64,000 bases of DNA from Chloroflexaceae bacterium (lineage in GTDB: Bacteria > Chloroflexota > Chloroflexia > Chloroflexales > Chloroflexaceae). The stretch spans positions 1 to 64,000 of the forward strand of contig JANWYD010000009.1 of NCBI GenBank assembly GCA_025057155.1. Direction: 5' to 3'. Shown here piece after piece: positions 53,440 to 62,737 of this stretch. The notes beneath the pieces are model-generated. The model was not told the DNA's origin. It did no database searches and worked only from the letters and a program-made list of their open reading frames with translations. The stretch's first letter is position 1, and every line of letters begins with the position of its first letter. A program made the position numbers and the translations under genes.

Positions 53440-55542
53440 ATGAAGCCGATACGCTTTCCGACACGACACCTGACCTGGCTGGCGTTGCTGTTCCTGCTGG
53501 CGACCATGCTGCCCGGTCTGGCGCAATCACAGACGCCGCCACGGGCCAGTGTGACCCTCGATGCCTACACCGTGGCGCCGGGGCAGCCGCTGAGGATCAC
53601 CGGCGCCAACTTTCTGCCCGGGGTGATCGAGATCCGGCTGAACGGCGACGTGCTGAGCTACGCCGAGACCGGCAACGGCAGCTTCAGCCGCACCTTCGAT
53701 GTTCCGGCCGCTGCCACACCCGGTCTAGGGACGTTGACAGCCTGCTCCCGCGGCACATGCGGCGTTCCCGACCATCCCCAGAACGTGAGCGCCCCTCTGC
53801 GCGTGTTGCCGCGGCTGAACGATGTGCCGACGCCACATCTGCGCCGGGCGCTCAACTTCCTGTCCCTGCTGCGCGCCAGCGCGCCGGAGTGGTCGGGCGC
53901 GTTCTTCGACAACGTCGCCTACCCCTATTTCCGGCCCGACCTCCCCGCGCCGGCCTACTATGAGTTCGCCGTGCGCTCGGCGACGGGCGCGCCGTCCGGT
54001 TTTATCATCGTCAGCACTGGCGAGCATGACTACCCCCTGGCCCACTGGAAGACGGAGGGCGATCCCGTGTCGCGGGGACTGCTGTCGGCAGCGGACGGCC
54101 GCGCCCTGACGTTCTACAAGCTAGATACTCTGACCTATGGTGCAGAGACGCCGGACGGCCAGCAACTTATCCGCGCCGAGGGCGCCGAGAACCCCCTGCT
54201 CAAGATTGTGGGCCTGGAGGGGGTGAACCTGAACAGCTTGCACGGGACCTTCGAGTGGACGCCAGGACCCGATCCGGCTAACCCCGGTCCCGGCACACTG
54301 GTGCAGACCGGCCTGACGAGCACGCCAGCGGGCCTGGCACTGGCGGAATGGGAAAGCTGGCCGGAGCTGAAGGCGGGCTTTGCCGCCAACTACGCCCCGA
54401 TTCTGGCCGTGCGCCGGCAACATGCCAGCGACGACTGGGAGACCGTGCGCCAGTGGGAGCAGTGGGGCATCTCACTGCTGCCCGGCGAGTCGTTCACCGT
54501 GTTGGCGGCCGGCCCGGTCACCTGCGATCTAACGGGACCGGCCGCAGGGCTGGCGCGGATTGAGGCCATCGGCAATGGCTGCCGGGTTACGCTGCTGGCA
54601 CCGCCCGCTGAGATTACGCCGTTCGAGGCGGTGCTGGCTACCCAGGCCGGCCAGACCGAGCGGGTGCGCTTTCTGGCTGCCGCGTTGATCGCGCAGGTGT
54701 ATTTGCCGCTGATCAGGAGCGAGGGCCAGCCCGGCCGCGCGTCCCCGGTTCCAGCGCAGCCACCCGCCGAGACGGCGACGGCTGGTCCGGCCATTACCCA
54801 CAGCGTTCAGGTTATCCAGTGGCACTTCTGGGAAGCCGATGGCGGCTTCGCCGCGCAGCGGTTGTACCGCCAGATCCCGCCCTACACCTGGCCGAACACC
54901 AATAGCTGCTGGAGCGGCTGCGGCGCCACGGCGTGGGCCATGCTGTTCGGCTGGGTGGATGAACGAGCGGCGGCCGGTAATCCGGGCTGGGTGAACAAAT
55001 GGGGCGTCTACCGGCAGAACGGCGGCGTCAACACCCCGAACGTGGTTGCGCCGGTGGTGGTGGATGGCGGGGTCAACAATATGCAGATGGAAATCCGCAG
55101 CTACATCGGCGGCTTCTGCCTGGGGTCGGCCGGCCCGACCTGGCCCTGGAACATGGGCGGGGCCTACCTGTACCCTCAGAAGCGGGCCTCGGCCTGGATG
55201 GCCGTAGTGGGAGGCCACAACTTCGTCGTCAATGAGTGGCGGCACATCGCCAACGCCATTGAGTTCGAGAAAACGCCGGGCATTATCCTGACCGGCTCAT
55301 TCGCTTCGGCGCATTACCCGCTGGCCTACGGCCTGGCCCAGGCCTGGGTGCGCCAGTGTGGCTGGGACCTGTTTAAGGGCAATCACTGCGTGAACAAATG
55401 GGCCTTCCCGTACTTCAGGATCAACCCCGGCTGGGGGCCGAATTCGTCGGCGCTGGGCAGCTTCGTACCGGCCGATACCAGCTACTGGGGTACGGTCAAG
55501 GGGTGCTACTACTTGTCTGGCCGAGGCTGGGTGTGCCCATGA
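53440..55542 (+). CDS. Secreted C39-like cysteine-peptidase-fold protein
   Basis: 700 residues. A signal peptide (LTWLALLFLLATMLPGLAQS) leads into an Ig-like module (~34-125; APGQPLRITGANFLPGVIEIRLNG), a long middle region (~125-450) and a C-terminal domain (~455-700). The last contains NSCWSGCGATAWAMLFGW with Cys 494 in the CGA.A setting of C39-type papain-fold peptidases, and VVGGHNFVVNEW with His 593, a plausible catalytic pair. Several further Cys suggest extracellular disulfides. The YPLIRSEGQ-like linker near 425 is Pro/Ala-rich. It may cut or cross-link surface polypeptides, or be an inactive binding fold. Coupled to the lipoprotein gene upstream. Confidence 0.7.
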   Translation: MKPIRFPTRHLTWLALLFLLATMLPGLAQSQTPPRASVTLDAYTVAPGQPLRITGANFLPGVIEIRLNGDVLSYAETGNGSFSRTFDVPAAATPGLGTLTACSRGTCGVPDHPQNVSAPLRVLPRLNDVPTPHLRRALNFLSLLRASAPEWSGAFFDNVAYPYFRPDLPAPAYYEFAVRSATGAPSGFIIVSTGEHDYPLAHWKTEGDPVSRGLLSAADGRALTFYKLDTLTYGAETPDGQQLIRAEGAENPLLKIVGLEGVNLNSLHGTFEWTPGPDPANPGPGTLVQTGLTSTPAGLALAEWESWPELKAGFAANYAPILAVRRQHASDDWETVRQWEQWGISLLPGESFTVLAAGPVTCDLTGPAAGLARIEAIGNGCRVTLLAPPAEITPFEAVLATQAGQTERVRFLAAALIAQVYLPLIRSEGQPGRASPVPAQPPAETATAGPAITHSVQVIQWHFWEADGGFAAQRLYRQIPPYTWPNTNSCWSGCGATAWAMLFGWVDERAAAGNPGWVNKWGVYRQNGGVNTPNVVAPVVVDGGVNNMQMEIRSYIGGFCLGSAGPTWPWNMGGAYLYPQKRASAWMAVVGGHNFVVNEWRHIANAIEFEKTPGIILTGSFASAHYPLAYGLAQAWVRQCGWDLFKGNHCVNKWAFPYFRINPGWGPNSSALGSFVPADTSYWGTVKGCYYLSGRGWVCP

Positions 55543-55609
55543 GGTCTGGTTATTGGAGAAAGGGTCAGGGAGGCTGCGCCCCTCCGTGGCCTCCTCGCGG
55601 ACACACGTG

Positions 55610-56716
55610 CTACACCAGCGCCTTCTCGGTTTCGCGGTCAAAAATATGCATCTTCTCCATATCGAGAACCACCTCGAGGATTTCGCCGGGGCGGGCCGTG
55701 GTGCGCGGGTCAAGCCGCCCGATGAACTCCCGGCCACTGTTCTCCACATAAGCATAGACCTCGGAACCCATGGCCTCGGTCAGGTTCACCTGCACGGTGA
55801 GCTTGGCGCTCTCGTCCACCCCGCGAGCCACGTAATGAGCGTCGTGCACGTCTTCGGGGCGAATGCCGAAGTAGATGTCCTTCCCGATGTGGGTGCCGAC
55901 TCGCTCCACTTTTGACCGCGGCACAGGCACGATGAAGTCATTGCCGACCACGACGCTTACGCCGCCGTTCAGGCGCTCAAGGCGGGCCGCGAAGAAGTTC
56001 ATCGAGGGGCTGCCGATGAACCCGGCGACGAACATGTTCGCAGGGTGGTCGTAGAGGTGCTGGGGCGTATCCAGTTGCTGGAGAATGCCGTCACGCATCA
56101 CCGCGATCCGCGACCCCATGGTCATGGCCTCGGTCTGGTCGTGGGTCACGTAGATGAAGGTGGTTTTGAGGCGCTGGTGCAGCTTGGAGATCTCGGCGCG
56201 CGTCTGCACGCGCAACTTGGCGTCGAGGTTGGAGAGCGGCTCGTCCATAAGGAAGACGGCGGGGTCGCGCACGATGGCCCGTCCGAGAGCAACGCGCTGC
56301 CGCTGGCCGCCGGAGAGGGCCCTGGGCTTGCGGTCGAGCAGGTGGCCGATGGAGAGCATCTCAGCGGCTTCTCTGACGCGCCGGTCAATCTCCTGCCTGG
56401 GCACCCTGCGCAGTTTCAGGCCAAAGGCCATATTATCGTACACGCTCATATGCGGGTAAAGGGCGTAGCTCTGGAAGACCATGGCGATGTCGCGGTCCTT
56501 GGGCGGCACATCATTGACCACCCGGTCGCCGATCCAGATCTGGCCGTCGGTCACCTCCTCCAGGCCGGCCAGGCAGCGCAACGCCGTGGACTTCCCGCAG
56601 CCCGAGGGGCCGACCAGCACAAGAAACTCGCCATCAAGAACATCAAGATTGAGGTCCTTCAGTACGGTGACCTCGCCAAACCGCTTCCAGACATGATCGA
56701 ACTTGATGCCGGCCAT
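55610..56716 (-). CDS. ugpC: Sugar ABC importer ATPase (UgpC/MalK/MsmX type)
   Basis: 368 residues from the ATG at 56716, which follows GAGGAGGA. It hydrolyses ATP for a CUT1-type carbohydrate importer. Walker A GPSGCGKST, signature ALSGGQRQR, Walker B VFLMDEPLSNLDAK, switch His in VTHDQTEAM; the C-terminal ~130 residues form the TOBE/OB regulatory domain with FGIRPEDVHDA. No permease or binding-protein genes are adjacent, so it may be a shared ATPase serving several importers, as known for MsmX. A LacI-type regulator gene lies immediately upstream on the same strand. Confidence 0.9.
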   Translation of the reverse strand: MAGIKFDHVWKRFGEVTVLKDLNLDVLDGEFLVLVGPSGCGKSTALRCLAGLEEVTDGQIWIGDRVVNDVPPKDRDIAMVFQSYALYPHMSVYDNMAFGLKLRRVPRQEIDRRVREAAEMLSIGHLLDRKPRALSGGQRQRVALGRAIVRDPAVFLMDEPLSNLDAKLRVQTRAEISKLHQRLKTTFIYVTHDQTEAMTMGSRIAVMRDGILQQLDTPQHLYDHPANMFVAGFIGSPSMNFFAARLERLNGGVSVVVGNDFIVPVPRSKVERVGTHIGKDIYFGIRPEDVHDAHYVARGVDESAKLTVQVNLTEAMGSEVYAYVENSGREFIGRLDPRTTARPGEILEVVLDMEKMHIFDRETEKALV

Positions 56717-56756
56717 ACGGGCAAATCCTCCTCTGGATATTGTATGCATCCGTCGC

Positions 56757-56781
56757 AGAGACGGCCCGGCGGGCCGTCTCT
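56757..56781. terminator. Hairpin at the lacI-type gene stop
   Basis: Perfect 11-bp stem AGAGACGGCCC / GGGCCGTCTCT with a GGC loop, overlapping the regulator's stop codon and placed just before the ATPase gene. It could limit read-through from the regulator into the ATPase gene. No T tract follows. Confidence 0.5.
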
Positions 56782-57796
56782 ACCCGTGGCGTGGGGGCGG
56801 AGCCGTGGTGCGCCGGATGATCAACCGAAGGCCGAACGGGGCGTCGGGCGCAGCGTCGTCACGCCGTTCCACCAGGAGCGCCAGCCGCCGCGCCAGCGCC
56901 CTGCCCAGGGCCCGCCGCGGGGCCCGCAGAGTGGTGAGCGGCGGGTCGGTATGGGCTGCCAGCGGCAGGTCGCCCATGCCGACAAGCGATATATCACCGC
57001 CGACGGCAAGCCGGGCATCGCGCAGGGCGTGCATGGCGCCAAAGGCCAGCGCGTCGCCAGCGGCAAGCACCGCGGTTGGCGGTTCGGGCAACGCCAGCAG
57101 TTCCTGCATCGCGGTGATGCCACCGTCCTCGGAGATGCCCGCTTCGATCACCAGGGCCGGGTCAGGGACCAGGCCGGCGGAGGCCAGAGCCTGTAGGTAG
57201 CCCTCGGTAAACGGCTCGCTGGCCGCCAGGTCCGAGGGCAGGGCGATCAGGGCAATGCGCCGGTGGCCCAGGGCCAGCAGGTGGCGCGTGGCCTCGCGGG
57301 CCCCGCCTTCGAGGTCGTAGCCGAGCGCCGCGCACCCCGGCGCGACGGACGGGCCGGCGCAGACGCAGGGCGCTCCCGCAGCGACCAGACGCGCCGCTCG
57401 CGCATCGTCAACCCGCGGCTCGAGGAGCACCAGCCCGTCCACGCGATTGGTCGCAACCAGTTCCAGGGCCAGCTCGGCCTCGGCCACCTCAGGTTCGGCG
57501 GAGGCCAGCAGGAGACCATAGCCGAGCGCCGCGGCGCCCTCGGCCAGACCAGCCACCAGTTCGGCGAGGGCCGGGTCGGCCAGGCCAGGGGAATCGGCGG
57601 GCAGAACCAGGCCCAGGGTACGGGCGCGGGTGCGCAGGCTGCGGGCCGCGTGGTGGGGGCGGTAGTTAAGAGCTTCCACCGCCTCCAGCACCCGCTGCCG
57701 CGTAGCCTCGGTCACCGCGCCGGTGCCGTTCAACACATACGACACTGTAGCAGTGGAGACCCGCGCGCGCTGCGCGACATCCTTGATGGTAGCCAT
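56780..57796 (-). CDS. LacI-family transcription regulator
   Basis: 338 residues. N-terminal LacI helix-turn-helix and hinge: TIKDVAQRARVSTATVSYVLNG...VTEATRQRVLEAVEALNYRPHHAARSLRT. The remainder is a periplasmic-binding-protein-like effector domain (LGLVLPADSPGLADPALAELVAGL, GHRRIALIALPSD, AVLAAGDALAFGAMHALRDA). It binds DNA as a dimer and responds to a sugar-type ligand. An imperfect LacI-type palindrome, TTAATCGTTTAA, lies 4 bases before its start codon, suggesting autorepression. The adjacent sugar ABC ATPase is the natural target. Confidence 0.92.
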   Translation of the reverse strand: MATIKDVAQRARVSTATVSYVLNGTGAVTEATRQRVLEAVEALNYRPHHAARSLRTRARTLGLVLPADSPGLADPALAELVAGLAEGAAALGYGLLLASAEPEVAEAELALELVATNRVDGLVLLEPRVDDARAARLVAAGAPCVCAGPSVAPGCAALGYDLEGGAREATRHLLALGHRRIALIALPSDLAASEPFTEGYLQALASAGLVPDPALVIEAGISEDGGITAMQELLALPEPPTAVLAAGDALAFGAMHALRDARLAVGGDISLVGMGDLPLAAHTDPPLTTLRAPRRALGRALARRLALLVERRDDAAPDAPFGLRLIIRRTTAPPPRHG

Positions 57797-57799
57797 TGC

Positions 57800-57811
57800 T
57801 TAATCGTTTAA
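57800..57811. promoter_or_regulatory. LacI-type operator candidate
   Basis: TTAATCGTTTAA has the central CG and symmetric TTAA ends typical of LacI-family sites. It sits immediately in front of the regulator's start codon, so binding would block transcription or overlap the translation start region. Confidence 0.4.
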
Positions 57812-57969
57812 CCTGGGAGACGCTCACACGGAGTATACTAGCGGCAGGGTGAGGATGTCAAGGCGGGATGGAGGCGCATACGCAGCAACTCCTTGACAGC
57901 AAGCAGTCCGCAATCTACACTGCCATCACGCCAGGCAGAACTCAAGACAGCCCGCACACGAAGACCACG

Positions 57970-58824
57970 ATGGGGATCAAGAGTAACGATAAGAGTTTGT
58001 GGTGGTATTTTGCCGTTGCCTACGCGTTTACGTGGGCATGCTGGATACCCAACGCTCTGGTAGCACACGGTGTCGCTTTTCCTGCAGGGTGGACTGCTTT
58101 TCTGGCCGGTCCTCTTAACCCTGCCGCCTTCGGCCCGTTCGTTGCCGCCTTTACGCTGACGTTTCTCCAACAGGGCGCCAGAGGCGTTCTCCAGCTCTTG
58201 CAACGGGGGATTGACTTTCGCTTTAAGAAAATCTGGTTGGCGGCAATCTTACTTCTGCCTTGCGTTCTCTTCGGCGGGTCTATCTGGGTTGCGGCGCTGG
58301 CGGGCTTCAGACCGATTGACCTCTCGGTCGTTTCCAATCCGCCTTATGCGTTGATCGCCTTTTTCGTCATTCTCTTCACCGCCGGGCCGCTCCAGGAAGA
58401 GTTCGGCTGGCGAGGTTACGCGTTGCCGCGCCTGCAATCTCGCTTTAACGCTCTGGCTTCCAGCATTATCCTGGGATTCTTCTGGTGGTTATGGCATCTT
58501 CCGGCCGTTTTCATTCCTGGCAGGTTCATGACAGACAATCTCGTGGTTTTCTTATCGCTGCTGGTTGTTATTACCCTGGCGTCTATCCTGTTCACCTGGA
58601 TTTACAACAACACCAATGGCAGTATTCTGGCGGCCATCCTGACCCACAACTCGATGAACTGGTCTATCTGGCTAGCAATGCCAGACATGAAGATGGATCT
58701 GGCTGCCAGCGGATTTATGATCGGCTTTCTAGCGATAGCAGTGCTGGTTATCATCAAGATATGGGGGGCGGAGCATTTGTGTCGTGAACACGGGCCAGCA
58801 CAACTCCAGGCAACACGCCTTTGA
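57970..58824 (+). CDS. CPBP (CAAX/Abi) family membrane metalloprotease
   Basis: 284 residues from ATG 57970 (an in-frame ATG at 57868 would add 34 polar residues that are not typical of the family, though AAGGCGGG precedes it). About seven to eight membrane helices. CPBP motifs: QEEFGWRGY (Glu 143, Glu 144, Arg 148), FFWWLWHLP (His 177) and LTHNSMN (His 226, Asn 230). Members cleave membrane proteins or confer bacteriocin self-immunity; the substrate here is unknown. Base composition is less GC-rich than the neighbours, hinting at horizontal transfer. Confidence 0.88.
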   Translation: MGIKSNDKSLWWYFAVAYAFTWACWIPNALVAHGVAFPAGWTAFLAGPLNPAAFGPFVAAFTLTFLQQGARGVLQLLQRGIDFRFKKIWLAAILLLPCVLFGGSIWVAALAGFRPIDLSVVSNPPYALIAFFVILFTAGPLQEEFGWRGYALPRLQSRFNALASSIILGFFWWLWHLPAVFIPGRFMTDNLVVFLSLLVVITLASILFTWIYNNTNGSILAAILTHNSMNWSIWLAMPDMKMDLAASGFMIGFLAIAVLVIIKIWGAEHLCREHGPAQLQATRL

Positions 58825-58941
58825 ACCGGACGTCGCTCCGCCGCTTCGCTGCGCCGGCTGGAGCGCGAGCCATGAACCGGCAGCAGGCCATGAACACTCG
58901 TCGTTGATCCGGCTCCCCGGCAACACCTGCCCGAATCATGC

Positions 58942-61083
58942 TTACCGGCGGCATTCGTACAGCGCCAACCCCTCCTGACCAGGCCCATCCTGCGCAGGAG
59001 AAACCTCTTTCACCACCGCACAGGAGGAAGCCAGCCAGGCGGTAATGTCCGGCTTGCTGTCTTTCCCTCGGCCATAGAGCACATAGCGCAACTCATCCCT
59101 GGCGACCAGCGTGGCCAGATCGCGGGCGGTCGCCACGTTGTCCTGTCCGCTAAAGCCGCCGATGTAGAGCACGGGCCGCCCCGTAGCGATCACGTAAGGC
59201 GCGCCCTGTTGAGCAGAGGGTGTCGCTACCAGATAGCGCACGTCACCGGTGTTGGCTTGCAGGAAGTCCATCAAGGCGACATCCGGGCCTGGACGGGCAG
59301 GAAAAGCTCCCTGATGGCCTCGACCCATATACGCCGTGGGCAGGCGGTTATCCGGGCTATGCAGCACGGTCATGACGCTCCAATAGGCGGGGATGACGAG
59401 CATCGCGCTGAGGATGAGACCATACGCCGCCCGTCTCGAAAGGGGCATAAAGAAGATCCCCGCCCCCAGCAGGAGCACCGTTCCGAACATCCACCACGAA
59501 CGTTCATTGTATTGCGAAGCGGCGAACAGTTGAAAGCCCGGGGTTATTAGAACCACGAGGATCAGTCCCGCTATGGCCCGGGGCATACCTGTGTTCCAGC
59601 GATAGAGTTGCGCGAAACCGATCCCAACCAGGCCACCCAGCGGCGGTGCCAGCATAATGGTATAGTAGGCGTGAAAAATGCCCGACGTCGCGCTGAAAAA
59701 GATCAGGCAGACGAGCAGCCAGCCGCCCCAGAGGATCAGCCCCTTGTGGACGCCAGACCGGACGGGAAGCCGTATTGGCGCTCCGAAGAGCGCCAGCGCC
59801 ATGCTGATGAGCGCAAATGGCAGCAGCCACGACATCTGCTTGGAGAGAGGCGCGACAAAGAAGCGGAAGACGCCGGGCAGACCGGTCTCGTCGCGAAAGG
59901 GGACATTGCCGATTCGTCCGTTGGCCGCCTGACCGTTCTGCGGAGGCCTTGCCTCAGGAGCACAGACCAGTTCCGCGATAGCGGGAGGAGTAATGCACGT
60001 CCCGCCAATCATCTGCCCGTTGGGCTGGATGAACGAACAGGGCGCGCCCCAAGTCCGCCCGAAACACGCTTCAAGCGCGGCGGGAGGCAGTTCCCGAAAC
60101 TGGCCGACCAGTTCTTGCGGGCGAATCTCCGGATTGACCGAGGGATCGGCCTGTCCATTCCTTCCTTGCGTTGCGTTCAACGGGGGCGGGGCATCGGGAT
60201 AGGGGAAGCGGGCAGGCGAGGCGTCAGAAGGCGCCGCGTTTCTTGCGTCTATGACCGCGCCCAACCGCGCCGCAGCGTTGTGTCCGAATATCAATCCCAT
60301 CACGGTGTTATTGCCGCTGGAGCCAATATATGGTCGTTTTTCGGGCGGCGTCAGATCCACTGCCACCGCCCACGCAAGCGAGACCGCCACAAGAAGGAGG
60401 GTTGCCGCGCCGAGATGCAGACTCTTTCTAAGCCAGGTTCCTCTTGCGCCGAAGAAGTACAGCGCGTACAACGCGGGCAGCGGCAGAAAGGCTTGCAGCA
60501 TTTTGATATTGAAACCCAGGCCTACCAGGAAGGCCCCGAGCAGAAGCCAGCGTGCGTCGCCTGACTCAGTGGCGTGGAGGCAGGCCCATGCCGCGAGCAG
60601 AAGCGTGAAGACCAGCATCCCGTCCATGGTGTTGTTGCGGTTAGTGGCGATGAACACCGGGGTAATCGCCAGCGTCAACGCGGCCGTGACGCCAGCCAGC
60701 TCGCCCATGTGTGTTTTCGCCATCTGGTAGAGCACGCCAATGCTCAGGGCTCCCGCCAGGACGTTGGGAAGAATGACGCTGAACCCACTCACGCCCAGGA
60801 AGTACGCGAAGAGCGCCTCGACCCATAGACCCAGCGGGGGTTTGTCCACCGTCACCGAGCCTCCCGGCTCGGCCGCCACGAAGAAGAAGTTGCTCCAGGA
60901 TTGCAGCATAGCGTTAACCGCTGCGGTATAGTATTCGTTGGCATAGCCGATGGAACTCAGGTTGACCAGGTGCAGGGCCGACGAGGCGGCCATGAGACCG
61001 CCAACGATGAGCGCGCCGAGGCTCACTCCGGGCATGATCCTGTTGCTGAGGAAAGAGTTTTGGAAGACGAAGGGTGCGCGCAT
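58942..61083 (-). CDS. GT39/ArnT-like membrane glycosyltransferase
   Basis: 713 residues from the ATG at 61083 (GGGAGCA upstream). About 11-12 membrane helices of the GT-C fold. The first periplasmic loop has SIGYANEYYTAAVNAML with an acidic residue at the catalytic position, followed by TVDKPPLGLWVEALF, the D.KPP motif of dolichyl/undecaprenyl-phosphate-sugar-dependent PMT/ArnT-like enzymes. A long external loop (~285-430) rich in Pro, Asn and Cys and a C-terminal soluble domain (~620-713) follow. It probably transfers a sugar from a polyprenyl-phosphate carrier to lipid, protein or polymer outside the membrane; the acceptor is unknown. Confidence 0.82.
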   Translation of the reverse strand: MRAPFVFQNSFLSNRIMPGVSLGALIVGGLMAASSALHLVNLSSIGYANEYYTAAVNAMLQSWSNFFFVAAEPGGSVTVDKPPLGLWVEALFAYFLGVSGFSVILPNVLAGALSIGVLYQMAKTHMGELAGVTAALTLAITPVFIATNRNNTMDGMLVFTLLLAAWACLHATESGDARWLLLGAFLVGLGFNIKMLQAFLPLPALYALYFFGARGTWLRKSLHLGAATLLLVAVSLAWAVAVDLTPPEKRPYIGSSGNNTVMGLIFGHNAAARLGAVIDARNAAPSDASPARFPYPDAPPPLNATQGRNGQADPSVNPEIRPQELVGQFRELPPAALEACFGRTWGAPCSFIQPNGQMIGGTCITPPAIAELVCAPEARPPQNGQAANGRIGNVPFRDETGLPGVFRFFVAPLSKQMSWLLPFALISMALALFGAPIRLPVRSGVHKGLILWGGWLLVCLIFFSATSGIFHAYYTIMLAPPLGGLVGIGFAQLYRWNTGMPRAIAGLILVVLITPGFQLFAASQYNERSWWMFGTVLLLGAGIFFMPLSRRAAYGLILSAMLVIPAYWSVMTVLHSPDNRLPTAYMGRGHQGAFPARPGPDVALMDFLQANTGDVRYLVATPSAQQGAPYVIATGRPVLYIGGFSGQDNVATARDLATLVARDELRYVLYGRGKDSKPDITAWLASSCAVVKEVSPAQDGPGQEGLALYECRR

Positions 61084-61143
61084 TATAGGCTTGCTCCCGG
61101 ATGGTGCGGCGGCGCATATTCGGCACCGGGACAACCACGCACG

Positions 61144-61205
61144 TCCGGGAGCCGGGGAGGCTTGCCCTCGAACGCTGACGAGGGCAAACCGCCCTGGCTC
61201 CCAGG
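61144..61205. repeat. Long imperfect hairpin between sua5 and GT39 gene
   Basis: Two 24-base arms (61147-61170 and 61179-61202) pair with about three mismatches around an 8-base loop. Transcripts from sua5 or the glycosyltransferase leader would fold here. It may terminate sua5 transcription (the stop is 28 bases away). Confidence 0.55.
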
Positions 61206-61232
61206 AGAAGCGTGAACACGTACAACCATACC

Positions 61233-62279
61233 CTACCCCGAATTAAGCACCACCACCCGCCCGGCGGCGGCGCGGCTCAGCCGGTCGCGGATGGCCCGGG
61301 CGAGGCCGCGCTCGCCGAGGTCGCGGGCCAGAATGCAGTCGGGATGCCGGCTGTCAAGGGCGCGCAGGGCGGCATAGAGGCGCCGCGCCACGACGTCGAG
61401 GGCCGCAGAGGGGCCGAGGGGTTCGATGTCCGCGCCAAGATCGGCGAGCAGCGCCGCGTCTTCGTCGGGCACCAGCAGCCCCACTCGCCGCCCGGCGGCG
61501 CGCTCGGCGGCAGCGCGCTCGCGCAGCCAGGTCCGCGCGGCGTCCGCGGGGCCGATCACCAGCCACAACGGGCTGTGCGGAGCGTAGTGGCGCTCCAGCA
61601 AGCCCGGCGAGCGCAATGGCTCCGCTGTCGCGCTTCGGCTCTCCACGGCCACCTCGCCTAGATGGGCCTGAAGTTCTTCCAGACTGACTCCACCGGGGCG
61701 CAGCACCGTCGGCGGAGAGCGCGTCAGGTCAAGCACGGTGGACTCGACCCCGATGGGTGTCGGTCCGCCGTCAATTACCGCGGCGATGCGCCCGCCCAGA
61801 TCGGCCAGCACGTGCGCGGCGGTGGTGGGGCTGGTATGGCCGAAACGATTGGCGCTCGGCGCGGCGATCGGCGCGCCCGCCGCGGCGATCAGCGCCTGCG
61901 CTACCGGGTGCGCCGGAACGCGCACGGCCACCGTCGGCCCTCCGGCGGTTACGGCGAGGGGCACCGCCGGGCCGCGTTCCAGCACCAGGGTCAGCGGGCC
62001 GGGCCAGAACGCCGCAGCCAGCTCCTGCGCCACGGGCGGCACGGATGCCGCGACCCGGGGCAGATCGGCGGCATCGGCCAGGTGGACGATCAGCGGATCG
62101 TCGGCGGGGCGACCTTTGGCGGCGAAGATCGCCGCCACCGCCTCCGGGTTGAGGGCATCGCCACCCAGCCCGTAGACTGTCTCGGTGGGAAAGGCGACCA
62201 GTTGCCCGGCGCGCAGCAGGGCCGCGGCGGCGGCGATGCCAGCAGCGTCGGGATGGAGGATCTGGGTTTCTATACTCAT
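61233..62279 (-). CDS. sua5: L-threonylcarbamoyladenylate synthase (Sua5)
   Basis: Makes threonylcarbamoyl-AMP from threonine, bicarbonate and ATP for the universal tRNA modification t6A at position 37. 348 residues: an N-terminal YrdC domain (~10-200) with VAFPTETVYGLGGDA, IFAAKGRPADDPLIVH, FWPGPLTLVL, VAVRVPAHP and PIAAPSANRFGHTSPT, and a C-terminal Sua5 domain (~225-348) containing SPGLLERHYAP in the linker. The two-domain length separates Sua5 from the shorter TsaC. Start codon preceded by GAGAAG. Monocistronic by appearance. Confidence 0.94.
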   Translation of the reverse strand: MSIETQILHPDAAGIAAAAALLRAGQLVAFPTETVYGLGGDALNPEAVAAIFAAKGRPADDPLIVHLADAADLPRVAASVPPVAQELAAAFWPGPLTLVLERGPAVPLAVTAGGPTVAVRVPAHPVAQALIAAAGAPIAAPSANRFGHTSPTTAAHVLADLGGRIAAVIDGGPTPIGVESTVLDLTRSPPTVLRPGGVSLEELQAHLGEVAVESRSATAEPLRSPGLLERHYAPHSPLWLVIGPADAARTWLRERAAAERAAGRRVGLLVPDEDAALLADLGADIEPLGPSAALDVVARRLYAALRALDSRHPDCILARDLGERGLARAIRDRLSRAAAGRVVVLNSG

Positions 62280-62300
62280 AGAGGGCTTCTCAGAAAAGCT

Positions 62301-62375
62301 GACGCAAGGGCGCAGAGACGCAAGGCGTTGGTGATACTGATCTTTCGAGACTTTGCGCCTCTGCGCCTTTGCGTC
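62301..62375. repeat. Inverted repeat of the CGCAGAGACGCAA type
   Basis: 25-base arms (62301-62325 and 62351-62375) pair with three mismatches. The unit (GCGCAGAG..GCAA / TTGCGCCTCTGCGCC) resembles the half copy CTGCGCCCTCTGCGTCCTCTG near 2338-2358 before nuoJ. Together with the family B copy it fills most of the 62280-62737 gap, in which no gene was found. Confidence 0.6.
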
Positions 62376-62410
62376 ACTACCGGCGGTTCAGGCGGGGAAG
62401 CCTCAGTACT

Positions 62411-62538
62411 CTGTGAACGAAGTTTTTCGGCAACGCCCCCTCCCCAACCCTCCCCCGCTGGGGGAGGGAGTCCGGCTCCTCCCCCCAACGGGGGGAGGTT
62501 GGAAGGGGGGCAGAAAGGCAAGGAAACATCGTTCACAG
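62411..62538. repeat. Repeat family B, copy 2 (intact termini)
   Basis: 128 bp with terminal inverted repeats CTGTGAACGA / TCGTTCACAG, a core of two GC-rich hairpins (CTCCCCCGCTGGGGGAG and CCTCCCCCCAACGGGGGGAGG) and high similarity to the reverse complement of 35028-35188. Non-coding; probably a miniature mobile element. Confidence 0.7.
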
Positions 62539-62737
62539 CCTGCTCAGTTCCGTGAGAAAGACTGTAGGATTTATTGTAACCCTTAGCGAAGAAACTGCAC
62601 ACCCGTGGGAGGGCTGTCAGGGCCGTTGCAACGTCCACCACGTTTGGCCCTTATCTATTCACCCCTCACCCCCCGACCCCTGACTATGATACAGGGGACG
62701 CCCTCCGGCCGCATGAGAAGGCAGACCTCGCAGATCC

